Part shown: piece after piece, positions 26,369 to 35,575 of the stretch | Layout: each line of letters starts with the position of its first letter | Numbering within the stretch: position 1 is the first letter of the stretch | Assembly (NCBI RefSeq): GCF_900119695.1 | Contig: NZ_LT632547.1 | Location: 1,240,001-1,304,000 of the forward strand | Origin: Actinomyces urinae | GTDB taxonomy: Bacteria > Actinomycetota > Actinomycetes > Actinomycetales > Actinomycetaceae | Direction: 5' to 3' | Length of the DNA stretch: 64,000 bases | Notes under the pieces: generated by a model | What the model was told of the DNA's origin: nothing | What the model saw: only the letters and a program-made list of their open reading frames with translations | Databases searched by the model: none | Program-made: the position numbers and the translations under genes

Positions 26369-28509
26369 CTGACACGGGGTTGGAAAGCGCGCTTCCGCCC
26401 GAGCTGGATTACCACGCGCTGAATGCTCAGCTGAATCTGTATGATCGTGATGGCAAGATTCAGTTTGATGCGGATAAGAAGGCCGCAAGGCAGTACTTCT
26501 TGCAGCACGTCAACCAGAACACGGTGTTCTTCCACACGCTGAAGGAAAAGCTCGACTACCTGGTGGAAGAGGGCTACTACGAGAAGGAAGTTCTGGACCA
26601 GTACAGCTTTGAGTTCATTAAGTCGCTGTATGACCACGCGTATGACAAGAAGTTCCGTTTCGAAACGTTCCTTGGTGCGTACAAGTACTACACGTCTTAC
26701 ACGTTGAAGACGTTTGATGGTAAGCGCTACTTGGAGCGTTTTGAGGACCGCGTTGTCATGGTTGCCATGTATTTGGCGCAGGGCGATGAGGAACTTGCGG
26801 TCAAGATGGTGGATGAGATTCTCTCGGGTCGTTTCCAGCCGGCAACACCCACGTTCTTGAACGCGGGTAAGAGGGCGCGCGGCGAGCTCGTTTCGTGTTT
26901 CTTGCTCCGCGTGGAAGACAACATGGAGTCGATTGCGCGCGGCATTAACTCGGCACTGCAGCTTTCGAAGCGTGGTGGCGGCGTGGCGCTGTCGCTGACG
27001 AACTTGCGCGAGGCCGGTGCGCCGATCAAGAAGATCGAGAACCAGTCTTCCGGCGTGGTTCCGGTAATGAAGCTACTTGAGGATTCCTTCTCGTACGCGA
27101 ACCAGCTTGGTGCCCGCCAAGGCGCTGGTGCCGTGTACCTGCATGCGCACCACCCCGACATCATGTCGTTCTTGGACACGAAGCGTGAGAACGCGGATGA
27201 GAAGATCCGCATTAAGTCGCTTTCGCTGGGTGTGGTGATTCCAGACATCACGTTCGAGCTGGCGAAGCGCAACCAGGACATGTACCTGTTTAGCCCGTAC
27301 GACGTGGAGCGCGTGTATGGCGTTCCGTTCACCGAGATTTCGGTTACTGAGAAGTACCACGAAATGGTGGAGAACCCGAAGATCCGCAAGAAGAAGATCA
27401 ACGCTCGTCGTTTCTTCCAAACGATCGCAGAGATCCAGTTTGAGTCGGGATACCCCTACATCGTGTTTGAGGACACGGTGAACCGTGCAAACCCGATTAA
27501 GGGCCGTATCTCTATGTCCAACCTGTGTTCGGAGATCCTCCAGGTGTCGGAGCCCTCGGAGTACAACGAGGATCTGACGTTCGCGAAGGTTGGTAAGGAT
27601 ATTGCTTGTAACCTCGGTTCGATGAACATTGCGAAGTCGATGGATTCGCCCGACTTTGGACTTACGGTTGAGACGGCTATCCGCGGCCTCACCGCGGTTT
27701 CGGGTCTGGCAAATATTGCGGCTGCCCCGTCCATTGAACGTGGTAACCAGATGTCGCACGCCATTGGTCTTGGCCAAATGAACCTGCATGGATACCTGGC
27801 TCGTGAAGAAATCTTCTACGGTTCTGACGAGGCGTTGGACTTCACGAACATGTACTTCTACGCCGTGGTTTACCAGGCGATTAAGGCGTCCAACAAGATT
27901 GCACGTGAGCGCGGGGAAACGTTTGTTGGGTTTGAGGATTCGCAGTACTACTCGGGTGAGTACTTCAAGAAGTACATTGAGGGCGAGTGGGTGCCGAAGA
28001 CCGATAAGGTGAAGGGCCTGTTTGCAAGCTCCAACGTGTACTTGCCGACCCCTGATGATTGGCGTGAGCTCGCGGCGAATGTGCGTGAGTACGGCATGTT
28101 CCACCAGAACTTGCAGGCGGTTCCGCCTACGGGTTCGATCAGCTACATCAACAACTCGACGTCGTCGATCCACCCGATTGCCTCAAAGATTGAGATTCGT
28201 AAGGAAGGCAAGATTGGGCGCGTGTACTACCCGGCTCCGTACATGACGAACGAGAACTTGGAGTACTACCAGGACGCCTACGAGGTTGGTCCGGAGAAGA
28301 TTATCGACACGTATGCTGTGGCAACTCAGCACGTGGATCAGGGCTTGTCGCTCACGCTGTTCTACCCGGACACGGTTTCAACGCGCGACTTGAACAAGTC
28401 TTACATTTACGCGTGGCGTAAGGGCATCAAGACGATGTACTACATGCGTATTCGTCAGATGGCACTTCAGGGAACCGAAGTTGAAGGCTGTGTTTCCTGC
28501 ATGCTGTAA
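26353..28509 (+). CDS. nrdE: Class Ib ribonucleoside-diphosphate reductase alpha subunit NrdE
   Basis: A 718-residue catalytic subunit that reduces ribonucleotides to deoxyribonucleotides. It shows [23 protein letters not shown] (active-site cysteine region), NLCSEILQ and [18 protein letters not shown]. The C-terminal redox tail GCVSCML would exchange with NrdH. The start is TTG at 26353, inside the nrdI end. The expected next gene, nrdF, is absent here and lies at 42457. Confidence 0.96.
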   Translation: MAENLTDTGLESALPPELDYHALNAQLNLYDRDGKIQFDADKKAARQYFLQHVNQNTVFFHTLKEKLDYLVEEGYYEKEVLDQYSFEFIKSLYDHAYDKKFRFETFLGAYKYYTSYTLKTFDGKRYLERFEDRVVMVAMYLAQGDEELAVKMVDEILSGRFQPATPTFLNAGKRARGELVSCFLLRVEDNMESIARGINSALQLSKRGGGVALSLTNLREAGAPIKKIENQSSGVVPVMKLLEDSFSYANQLGARQGAGAVYLHAHHPDIMSFLDTKRENADEKIRIKSLSLGVVIPDITFELAKRNQDMYLFSPYDVERVYGVPFTEISVTEKYHEMVENPKIRKKKINARRFFQTIAEIQFESGYPYIVFEDTVNRANPIKGRISMSNLCSEILQVSEPSEYNEDLTFAKVGKDIACNLGSMNIAKSMDSPDFGLTVETAIRGLTAVSGLANIAAAPSIERGNQMSHAIGLGQMNLHGYLAREEIFYGSDEALDFTNMYFYAVVYQAIKASNKIARERGETFVGFEDSQYYSGEYFKKYIEGEWVPKTDKVKGLFASSNVYLPTPDDWRELAANVREYGMFHQNLQAVPPTGSISYINNSTSSIHPIASKIEIRKEGKIGRVYYPAPYMTNENLEYYQDAYEVGPEKIIDTYAVATQHVDQGLSLTLFYPDTVSTRDLNKSYIYAWRKGIKTMYYMRIRQMALQGTEVEGCVSCML

Positions 28510-28523
28510 AGGCTGACTGAAGA

Positions 28524-28564
28524 GGCGCGGAGCGTCTGGAGGATTCCAGAGCTCCGCGCCTTTT
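28524..28564 (+). terminator. Rho-independent terminator after nrdE
   Basis: GGCGCGGAGC and GCTCCGCGCC form the stem, extended inward by TCTGGA/TCCAGA, and TTTT follows. Its right half recurs at 29859. Confidence 0.8.
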
Positions 28565-28565
28565 G
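28542..28565 (+). repeat. Right half of the nrdE terminator, copy 1 of a repeat pair
   Basis: This stretch (GATTCCAGA then GCTCCGCGCC then TTTTGC) is nearly repeated at 29859-29884, differing by one inserted A and one T/C change. The pair brackets the Abi_2 gene. Confidence 0.6.
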
Positions 28566-28605
28566 CGTTCGATCGAACCGTTATCCCGTGGACGCACGAG
28601 TGATT

Positions 28606-29598
28606 TCAGAATTTGCCGTTCCATTCCTCGGGTAATCCAAGACTTTCTGGATCTACAAGAGGATTGGTCAAGAAGTCATTTTGTATGAGGCTACTGACTT
28701 TGTCTGGCCACGTGGTTTTCGGTGATGTGGTGCGAACTAAATTTGCCATTACCACTAGCGCGCCAAATATTTGCTCGCTTTGTCCCTCGGGTAGGAGGGC
28801 GAATTCGGGTAGTGTGCGTAATGCAGGTGTGGGTGCTGGGGCAAATGATTTGTTCCAAAGTCTGGCGTGGTGCGCACAGTAATTGCGCACGATAGTTAAC
28901 TGTTCCATCCAACGGACTAGAGGGGACTCGCGTTTGACCTTTTCCTGCTGCAATTTGGATAGTTGCTTGAGGTCTAGTTTGATTCCCATATCTTCGGCGA
29001 TAGCTCGTTGGTCGGATGCAGGTAATCCTTCATATAGGCGTGAAATGTCGGAGAAATCTAGAACTTCAGTCAGCACCCAGAATGGGTATTCTCCTTCGTA
29101 TTCATCGCGGTAGTGCTTAATGGCCTCATTGCGAGCCCCTGCACGAGAAATTCTCTTTTTGGCAGTAACCATCCACTTTTTATGATCGAATTTGGAGCGG
29201 AAGATTCTCGGATTTGTATACGCCAGTGGATCTTTTTTGACCAGTAGTTCACTCACACGTGTGCGCATGGCGATCTCAACTCGTTCCATACCATCGTGAA
29301 CAAGAGCACGTAGTTTCCGATCCGCTTCGTAAAGTGCAACGGCGTCGCTGAAGCTAATTCCTGGTTTGAGTCGATCGGTTAGTCTTCCTTGAGCATCCAT
29401 TACTCTGGCTGGATACCAATACGCTGACAAACGGTAGTAACTCACGTAAGTGAGCCACTGCTCAGCCAAGGTGGCGTCTACTTCCATGCCACGATCTCGC
29501 AACCGTGCTACGTGATCAACAATAGTGGCTGCTTGTTTTATTGCTCTGGTCACCGCAGTTACTCCGAGCCTAGATAGAGATCCAGCCCGCTCTCGCAT
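28606..29598 (-). CDS. Abi_2 (AbiF/AbiD-like) abortive infection protein
   Basis: A protein of about 330 residues of the Abi_2 family (PF07751), linked to phage-induced abortive infection. YVSYYRLSAYWYPA and ALYEADRKLRALVHDGMERVEIAMRTRV form the conserved N-terminal half. IVRNYCAHHARLWNK carries an R-x4-H motif of HEPN RNases, so the product is predicted to cut RNA. The frame extends to a TTG at 29640, but a TATACG -10-like element overlaps that end, so ATG at 29598 is preferred; neither start has a clear ribosome site. It faces the nrdE terminator and is divergent from the CRISPR locus, forming a small defence block. Confidence 0.85.
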   Translation of the reverse strand: MRERAGSLSRLGVTAVTRAIKQAATIVDHVARLRDRGMEVDATLAEQWLTYVSYYRLSAYWYPARVMDAQGRLTDRLKPGISFSDAVALYEADRKLRALVHDGMERVEIAMRTRVSELLVKKDPLAYTNPRIFRSKFDHKKWMVTAKKRISRAGARNEAIKHYRDEYEGEYPFWVLTEVLDFSDISRLYEGLPASDQRAIAEDMGIKLDLKQLSKLQQEKVKRESPLVRWMEQLTIVRNYCAHHARLWNKSFAPAPTPALRTLPEFALLPEGQSEQIFGALVVMANLVRTTSPKTTWPDKVSSLIQNDFLTNPLVDPESLGLPEEWNGKF

Positions 29599-29653
29599 GA
29601 GGTCGAGGCGGGCTGAACGATTGCGTCCATCGTATAACAAACTGGTGCATATT

Positions 29654-29665
29654 TGCCAGATGGCA
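29654..29665. promoter_or_regulatory. Operator-like palindrome upstream of the Abi_2 gene
   Basis: TGCCA-GA-TGGCA lies next to the putative -35 region of the Abi_2 promoter on the minus strand. It may bind a repressor; none is encoded adjacent. Confidence 0.3.
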
Positions 29666-29858
29666 TTTTAGTGAAGCAGACAATAATCCGGCTAGTAGTA
29701 GCGTGAGCTTCAGGTCTTCTATTTACACCCACTTTGACTCTACGTGGAAAACTGGTTTCAAGAGTCCTCGCACAAAATATGTGCTTCTGTGTCCGCAGCC
29801 AAGCGTGTCAAGCGGAGCCAACATTGATGCTCGTCGTGAGACGCAAATGGCGGCGCAT

Positions 29859-29884
29859 GATTCCAGAAGCTCCGCGCCTTCTGC
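29859..29884 (+). repeat. Partial copy of the nrdE terminator, copy 2
   Basis: GATTCCAGAAGCTCCGCGCC followed by TTCTGC repeats the right half of the nrdE terminator at 28542 with two differences. The left half of the hairpin is missing. It sits 35 bases before the tracrRNA anti-repeat. Confidence 0.55.
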
Positions 29885-29918
29885 TTGCGCAAGTGTGACT
29901 ACGGCTGTAAACTCACAG

Positions 29919-30001
29919 TCAAGACTGATTTCTCAATAAGGCCCGCCTCGTTAGCGGGTTTATCGATTGCTCCATCGGGCCGTAAGGCCCGATATTTTTT
30001 T
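29919..30001 (+). ncRNA. Predicted tracrRNA of the type II-C CRISPR system
   Basis: The anti-repeat AAGACTGATTTCTCAAT (29921-29937) can pair with the first 16 bases of the minus-strand CRISPR repeat, with a single bulged U and two G-U pairs. It is followed by a nexus-like hairpin CCCGC/GCGGG (29942-29958). A perfect terminator ATCGGGCC-GTAA-GGCCCGAT (29974-29993) with seven T residues then ends the transcript. The 5' end near 29919 is inferred from a TGTAAA -10-like element at 29906. It ends 70 bases upstream of cas9 on the same strand. The rest of the 29641-30071 gap holds the Abi_2 promoter region and no convincing ORF. Confidence 0.8.
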
Positions 30002-30071
30002 GAAAGCACGGATCGGCAACAGTAGCTGCATATTCACATTTAATGTCCGTGGTGTCTGCTAATAGTTACGT

Positions 30072-33000
30072 ATGGCTAATTCATATCTTAAATACCGCGT
30101 CGGCGTAGACGTTGGACAGAACTCTATTGGTTTTGCAGCTATCGAACTGAACCATCAGGATCTTCCTATTCGTATTCTTAACTCCTGCGTGTTGAAGCAT
30201 GATGCGGGCATTGATCCCGAGCAGGCAAAAACGCAAACTACGCGGCTAGCTTCTGCTGGTGTTGCCCGCCGCGCACGTAGAAGGCTGGTGCGTAAGCGTA
30301 AACGTCTTGAAAAGCTTGACCGGTTAATAACGGATTTGGATTGGCCGCTAATTAATTTGGAAGATCAGAGCGACCCTTACTATCCGTGGCGTGTTCGTGC
30401 CGAACTGGTGGAGGGTTTTATTGACGATCCTGATGAGCGGGCGCAGAAGCTGTCTGTAGCTGTGCGACATATTGCGCGTCACCGGGGGTGGCGTTCGCCG
30501 TGGATTCATGAGCGTACGTTGTTGCAACCTGCTGAGCCGAGCGATCAGTATGTAGCATTTAAACAGCGGGTTGAGGATCTGATTGGCTACGAGCTACCAA
30601 ATAACCTGACTTTGGGAGAGCTTGTGGTAGCCGCAGGTTTGTCTCCCAAAGTGAATCTTCGTCGTACCGGCTCAATGGATAAGCCAAAGAATCCGATTCT
30701 TGGTAAGACTTTGCAGAGTGATAACGCGAATGAGCTTTTAGAGGTTGCGCGTGTTCAGGGATTGGATGACCAGACGGTTCGCAAGCTGGTTCTAGCGGTG
30801 TTTGAGAGTAAGAGTCCCAGGGGCTCTGCAGCCAAGCGGGTTAAGAAGGATGCGCTGCCCGGCCAGGGCGCCTATTACCGTGCAGAGAAGGCTCATCCTG
30901 CGTTCCAGAAATATCGAATCGCAACCGTTGTGGCTAATCTTCGCATTAAGAATCCGAATACTGCCGAAGTTGAGTCGCTTCCGCTGGAAGTTAAGAACCA
31001 GATAGTTGATTACTTGAATACCTGGTCTAAACGTCAGGCACCAACATGGATTGATGTTGCCGATTACATCGGCGTTGAACGCCAGTATTTGCGTGGTACT
31101 GCGTCTGCAACGGCGGATGGCGAACGCGCCGCAGCACGTCCGCCAATTAACGAAACGCATGTCAGGATTTTGAACGCATCTAAGTTGAAGCCGGTAAAAG
31201 ACTGGTGGAAGAAGGCAGATGAGCAGAATCGCGGTGCTTTAGTTGATTGCTTGTCTAACTCGTCAGTGATTGATGAGGAAGACGTTAAGTACGCTGATGC
31301 TCTTGAACTCATTGGTTCGTTGGATGATGATCAGTTGGCAACGCTTGATGCGCTTAAACTTCCGATCGGGCGGGCAGCATATTCGGTGAACTCACTTGAG
31401 CGGCTTACGCGGAGAATGTTGTTGCACGGTGATGATTTGCATCAGGCGCGTAAGAATGAGTTTGGGGTGGATGATGATTGGGCGCCTCCTGCAGATTCGA
31501 TTGATGAGCCTGTAGGAAATCCGGCTGTGGACCGCGTCCTCAAGGCGGTTAACAGGTGGCTGTTGGGAGCTGAAGAGGCGTGGGGAGCGCCGGTGAGTGT
31601 AAATATCGAGCATGTTCGTGACGGGTTCATGTCTAAGCGGCAAGCGCATGAGATTGAGCGTCAAAATGAGCGCCGGTATAAGCAGAATCAGGCTGCGCGT
31701 GAACGCTTGAAGGACAGCTTCAACGTGGAGAGTAACCGAACGTCAGATATTCGCCGCCTGTATGCGTTGCAGCGACAAAATGGTCAATGTGCTTACTGCG
31801 GTGTTGCGATTACCTTCCAGAACTCGGAGATGGACCATATTGTTCCCCGGAAGGGCGTTGGTTCGCGTAACACGATGGATAACTTGGTGGCGGTTTGTAC
31901 GCGCTGCAACAGGTCTAAGACAAATAGGCCGTTCTCCGTCTGGGCTAATAGCAGACCATTCCCGGGCGTGAGCGTGGAAGAGGCGGTTAGTCGCGTTGAT
32001 TTTTGGAACAACGACGGTGGTATTCCAACCGCGGACTTTAAGAAGCTACAGCAGTCGGTGAAGGATCGTTTGTCACGGAGTGAGCTTGATCCGGAGATTG
32101 ATGAGCGGTCTATGGAATCGGTTGCATGGATGGCGCGTGAGCTTGCCCATAGGATCAAATACCATTTCTTAGAGAGTGGGAATGAAACTAAGGTGTTTGT
32201 GTTCCGCGGTCAGGTTACGGCTTGGGCACGCCGAGCTTCGGGCATGGAGAATCGCCTGAATTTCATAGGTGGTTCGGGTAAGACCAGGTTGGATCGGCGT
32301 CACCATGCAATGGATGCTGCAACGGTTGCGCTCATACGTAATTCGGTAGCTAAGACGTTGCTGCAACGCAATAGTTTGCGCCAGCAGGAGCGTTTTAGTG
32401 GGGGTACAGAAACTTGGAAGACCTTCCGTGGTGATCCAGCTGATTCGGGAGCTCGCGTTATTTACGATAAGTGGCTTGAGCAGATGCGGGTTCTCACAGA
32501 GTTATTTAATGAGGCGCTCGCTAATGATGAGATTCCGGTATTTTCTAATGTTCGTCTTCGCCTAGGTGACGGTAGGGCGCACGCGGACAAGGTGGAAAGT
32601 CTAGTCCCCCATAAGGTTGGCTCTGCGTGGAGTATGAAAGACATCGACAGGGTTTCAACGGAGGCCCTGTGGTGTGCGCTGACGCGACAGCCTGATTTTG
32701 TGTGGTCCAAGGGGTTGCCAGAGAATCCGCAACGAGAAATCGTGGTCAATGGAACTCACTTTAGGGCGGATGACGAAGTGGAGATGTTCCCCAGTTATTC
32801 GGCCTATTTGAAGGTTCGCGGTGGTGCTGTTGCGCTCGGAAACACCATTCACCATGCGCGTATTTACCGTTATAAGGCGGGTAAGAAGATTAGTTATGGC
32901 ATGGTGCGCGTGTTTGCGCAGGACCTGCAACGGCACAGGCGCGAGGATCTCTTTAAGGCTCCTTTGAAACCGCAGTCGGTTTCTATGCGGGATGCCGATG

Positions 33001-33401
33001 TTAAGTTGCGAACTGCGGTTCAAAACGGTGAGGCAGAATACCTTGGATGGGTTGTTGTCGGTGACGAATTTGTGGTCGATCCCAACTTGTTCAATGCGGA
33101 GGGGATTACGGCGTTTAACCGAGAGTACCCAAATACTACACGATGGACGCTCACTGGATTCAACGACAATAGAAGAATCAAACTAAGACCAGTTCTGCTT
33201 GCAGCAGAAGGGATGCCAGATAATGTCTCAAAAGAGGTGAGCACTATCCTTTGTGGCAAGGGTTGGCTCACCACGTTCTCTCAGTTAGTAGAGAAGAGTG
33301 GCCTGACTGTAATTCGTAGAGACAGCATGGGGCGAGTCCGGTACAAGTCCAGGGCGAACTTCCCAGTTACCTGGACTATTGATCCAGAGCAATATGTCTA
33401 G
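30072..33401 (+). CDS. cas9: Cas9, type II-C RNA-guided DNA endonuclease
   Basis: An 1109-residue Cas9, close in length and motif order to the structurally known Actinomyces naeslundii enzyme. RuvC-I contains YRVGVDVGQNSIGFAAIEL with D13. The arginine-rich bridge helix follows (GVARRARRRLVRKRKRLEKL). RuvC-II has VNIEHVRDG with E513. The HNH domain has EMDHIVPRKG with H589, flanked by CAYC and CTRC pairs as in the zinc-bound A. naeslundii HNH. RuvC-III has LDRRHHAMDAATVA with H745 and D748. All nuclease residues are intact. The ATG at 30072 lacks a clear ribosome site. It overlaps cas1 by eight bases. Confidence 0.97.
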   Translation: MANSYLKYRVGVDVGQNSIGFAAIELNHQDLPIRILNSCVLKHDAGIDPEQAKTQTTRLASAGVARRARRRLVRKRKRLEKLDRLITDLDWPLINLEDQSDPYYPWRVRAELVEGFIDDPDERAQKLSVAVRHIARHRGWRSPWIHERTLLQPAEPSDQYVAFKQRVEDLIGYELPNNLTLGELVVAAGLSPKVNLRRTGSMDKPKNPILGKTLQSDNANELLEVARVQGLDDQTVRKLVLAVFESKSPRGSAAKRVKKDALPGQGAYYRAEKAHPAFQKYRIATVVANLRIKNPNTAEVESLPLEVKNQIVDYLNTWSKRQAPTWIDVADYIGVERQYLRGTASATADGERAAARPPINETHVRILNASKLKPVKDWWKKADEQNRGALVDCLSNSSVIDEEDVKYADALELIGSLDDDQLATLDALKLPIGRAAYSVNSLERLTRRMLLHGDDLHQARKNEFGVDDDWAPPADSIDEPVGNPAVDRVLKAVNRWLLGAEEAWGAPVSVNIEHVRDGFMSKRQAHEIERQNERRYKQNQAARERLKDSFNVESNRTSDIRRLYALQRQNGQCAYCGVAITFQNSEMDHIVPRKGVGSRNTMDNLVAVCTRCNRSKTNRPFSVWANSRPFPGVSVEEAVSRVDFWNNDGGIPTADFKKLQQSVKDRLSRSELDPEIDERSMESVAWMARELAHRIKYHFLESGNETKVFVFRGQVTAWARRASGMENRLNFIGGSGKTRLDRRHHAMDAATVALIRNSVAKTLLQRNSLRQQERFSGGTETWKTFRGDPADSGARVIYDKWLEQMRVLTELFNEALANDEIPVFSNVRLRLGDGRAHADKVESLVPHKVGSAWSMKDIDRVSTEALWCALTRQPDFVWSKGLPENPQREIVVNGTHFRADDEVEMFPSYSAYLKVRGGAVALGNTIHHARIYRYKAGKKISYGMVRVFAQDLQRHRREDLFKAPLKPQSVSMRDADVKLRTAVQNGEAEYLGWVVVGDEFVVDPNLFNAEGITAFNREYPNTTRWTLTGFNDNRRIKLRPVLLAAEGMPDNVSKEVSTILCGKGWLTTFSQLVEKSGLTVIRRDSMGRVRYKSRANFPVTWTIDPEQYV

Positions 33402-34305
33402 CAACTGGCGGATCATAGACTGCACTCAGTTGCAGGGTGAGATCACCGCTAAACGTGGAAAAGTGGTGATCTCACCCAACAAGGCTTCCCCTACGGAGAT
33501 AGCGGCAGTAGATGTAGCAGTTCTTCTGTTGGGCATGGGAGCCACTATTTCTGGTGCATCGTTGCACCGACTGTTTCAAAATGATGCGGTTGTTCTGTTA
33601 TGCGACTGGAGGGGCGTGCCAGAAGCGGGCGGGTTCGGCTGGTCCGACCATTCCCGCGTTGCCGCACGCCGGCGTGCGCAAGCATCACTGTCTGAACCTC
33701 GACGGAAGCAGGCCTGGAAAACCCTCGTGAAAACGAAAATTCAGGGCCAGCGAGACTGCTTGCGTGCGTTAGACAAGCCGGAATATGTTCTGCTGGATAG
33801 ATTTGCGAAGAGCGTTCGATCAGGCGATACCACGAATGTAGAAGGACAAGCTGCCCGGTTTTATTGGAAAGCTCTGTGTGGATCTACGTTCACTCGCATT
33901 CCTGGGGAGGGTGTTGGGGTCAATGGGATGCTTGACTACGCTTACACCATTGCTCGCGGGCACGGTATTAGAGCAGTTTTAGCTGCAGGCCTTGAACCCA
34001 GCCTCGGGATATTCCACAAGAATCGGGCCAACATGTTTTGCCTGGTTGATGATTTGTTGGAGGTATTTCGTCCAGCGATCGATTTGGCCGTTATTGAACT
34101 ATTTCTATCGGGAAAGTGTTCTGTAGAAGAAGCTAGGGCCGAGCTAGTTTCCATTGCTTGTGGGCCGTTTTCAGATGAGGGGCATACCATTCCAACAGTT
34201 TTTCAAATGCTAGCTCAAAGTTATGGGCGCTATGTTGAAGGAGAGATAGACAAGTTAGAAATACCTGCCTGGAACCCTATTGAGGTAGTTAACCGTGGCG
34301 GATGA
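33394..34305 (+). CDS. cas1: Cas1 spacer-integration endonuclease
   Basis: A 303-residue Cas1 that, with Cas2, integrates new spacers. Conserved metal ligands are visible: Glu in TTNVEGQAARFYWKAL, His in AAGLEPSLGIFHKNR and Asp in CLVDDLLEVFRPAIDL. The ATG at 33394 lies inside the end of cas9 (eight-base overlap) and precedes the usual N-terminus SSNWRIIDCTQLQGEI. Its stop overlaps the cas2 start. Confidence 0.96.
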   Translation: MSSNWRIIDCTQLQGEITAKRGKVVISPNKASPTEIAAVDVAVLLLGMGATISGASLHRLFQNDAVVLLCDWRGVPEAGGFGWSDHSRVAARRRAQASLSEPRRKQAWKTLVKTKIQGQRDCLRALDKPEYVLLDRFAKSVRSGDTTNVEGQAARFYWKALCGSTFTRIPGEGVGVNGMLDYAYTIARGHGIRAVLAAGLEPSLGIFHKNRANMFCLVDDLLEVFRPAIDLAVIELFLSGKCSVEEARAELVSIACGPFSDEGHTIPTVFQMLAQSYGRYVEGEIDKLEIPAWNPIEVVNRGG

Positions 34306-34615
34306 TCCTATGTGGATGCTTGTCATGTTCGACCTTCCTGTGAAAACCAATGAGCAAGTTCGGCTTGCTAACAGGTTCCGTACGATCCTTCTTGATTCTG
34401 GGTTCAGCATGGTGCAGTTCTCTATCTACGCGCGATACACGCCCGCAGGTGGTAGTGACACTCGCATGCTTAGGATTATCAAGTCAAACGTTCCGTATGG
34501 AGGTAAGGTTCGGATCTTGTTTTTAACTGATAAACAATGGTCCGGGATGGCTAAATATTCCAACGCAGTGGAAGAGAAACCAGAAAAAGCTCCCGAACAG
34601 CTCGCTTTTTTCTGA
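34295..34615 (+). CDS. cas2: Cas2
   Basis: A 106-residue Cas2 with the ferredoxin-like start MWMLVMFDLPVKTNEQ (metal aspartate) and FSMVQFSIYARYTP. GTG at 34295 overlaps cas1; ATG at 34310 is an alternative. There is no csn2 or cas4, so the three-gene set defines subtype II-C. Confidence 0.95.
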   Translation: MADDPMWMLVMFDLPVKTNEQVRLANRFRTILLDSGFSMVQFSIYARYTPAGGSDTRMLRIIKSNVPYGGKVRILFLTDKQWSGMAKYSNAVEEKPEKAPEQLAFF

Positions 34616-34626
34616 GTCAAAAACCT

Positions 34627-34667
34627 CTTGAGGCCCGCAAATTCAACGAGAATTTGCGGGCCTCAAG
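34627..34667. terminator. Bidirectional terminator between cas2 and the CRISPR array
   Basis: A perfect 18-bp inverted repeat (34627-34644 and 34650-34667) with a five-base loop. On the minus strand it is followed by TTTTT, so it can end crRNA precursors coming from the array. Its last four bases (CAAG) are also the first bases of the first repeat. Confidence 0.8.
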
Positions 34668-35519
34668 TTTATCAAGGGGAATGAAGACTGATTCCCAACG
34701 ATTGCGACGTCTAACGCGGACGCTTTGCAAGTTTATCAAGGGGAATGAAGACTGATTCCCAACCACTGCGATAGCGATAAGTCGCTTGTATCAAGTTTAT
34801 CAAGGGGAATGAAGACTGATTCCCAACTAAGCAGTGAAGCAGTTAGCAGTTTGGACAAGTTTATCAAGGGGAATGAAGACTGATTCCCAACCGGCCTTCA
34901 AATGACCGTAAAAGAGTTCCAAGTTTATCAAGGGGAATGAAGACTGATTCCCAACCAGCATGAGAGCTAAACACAAACGTAGTCAAGTTTATCAAGGGGA
35001 ATGAAGACTGATTCCCAACTCCCCCACTTCTTGACCTGCCGTTGTTTCAAGTTTATCAAGGGGAATGAAGACTGATTCCCAACCTAGGACCGAGCGGGCG
35101 GCTTGGGTGTCCAAGTTTATCAAGGGGAATGAAGACTGATTCCCAACGCCGCGATCGACGCGCTGTTCATTAAGCCAAGTTTATCAAGGGGAATGAAGAC
35201 TGATTCCCAACACGCCTTGGTATCGTTATTGGCGTGCTCCAAGTTTATCAAGGGGAATGAAGACTGATTCCCAACGCATAATCCAGGTAGCCAACTCAAC
35301 CACCAAGTTTATCAAGGGGAATGAAGACTGATTCCCAACAGTTTTTGTACCTGCATGAGAATCTCCTCAAGTTTATCAAGGGGAATGAAGACTGATTCCC
35401 AACAGCCTCGAGGTAGGCCGCCGCGTGGCTGCAAGTTTATCAAGGGGAATGAAGACTGATTCCCAACTCGTGACTCACTTATTCGGGGTTTGCGTCAAGT
35501 TTATCAAGGGGAATGAAGA
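34664..35519 (-). CRISPR. Type II-C CRISPR array: 13 full repeats, 1 truncated repeat, 13 spacers
   Basis: The 36-base repeats start at 34664, 34728, 34792, 34856, 34920, 34984, 35048, 35112, 35176, 35240, 35304, 35368 and 35432. On the plus strand each begins CAAGTTTATC and ends GATTCCCAAC. All 13 are identical. A final copy at 35496 keeps only the first 24 bases. All 13 spacers are exactly 28 bases, giving a rigid 64-base period. The pairing with the tracrRNA shows crRNA is read from the minus strand, where repeats begin GTTGGGAATC. Near the 3' end of each minus-strand repeat TTGATAAACT resembles an extended -10, as in other II-C arrays with a promoter in every repeat. Confidence 0.97.
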
Positions 35520-35575
35520 GCGATCCGCCAGAGGGCCCCGACCTGTTGGTCGAGACCCCATGACAGCAACTAGGC

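Noticed and set aside
27073-28173. 366-codon minus-strand frame inside nrdE
   Set aside because: nrdE is unambiguous; the reverse frame has no domain or ribosome site.
29703-29939. 78-codon plus-strand frame between the Abi_2 gene and cas9
   Set aside because: It overlaps the tracrRNA anti-repeat and the terminator-like duplicate, and has no ribosome site or protein similarity.
34664-35519. Plus-strand transcription of the array as an extension of the cas operon
   Set aside because: The tracrRNA anti-repeat is complementary only to the minus-strand repeat, and a perfect hairpin separates cas2 from the array.
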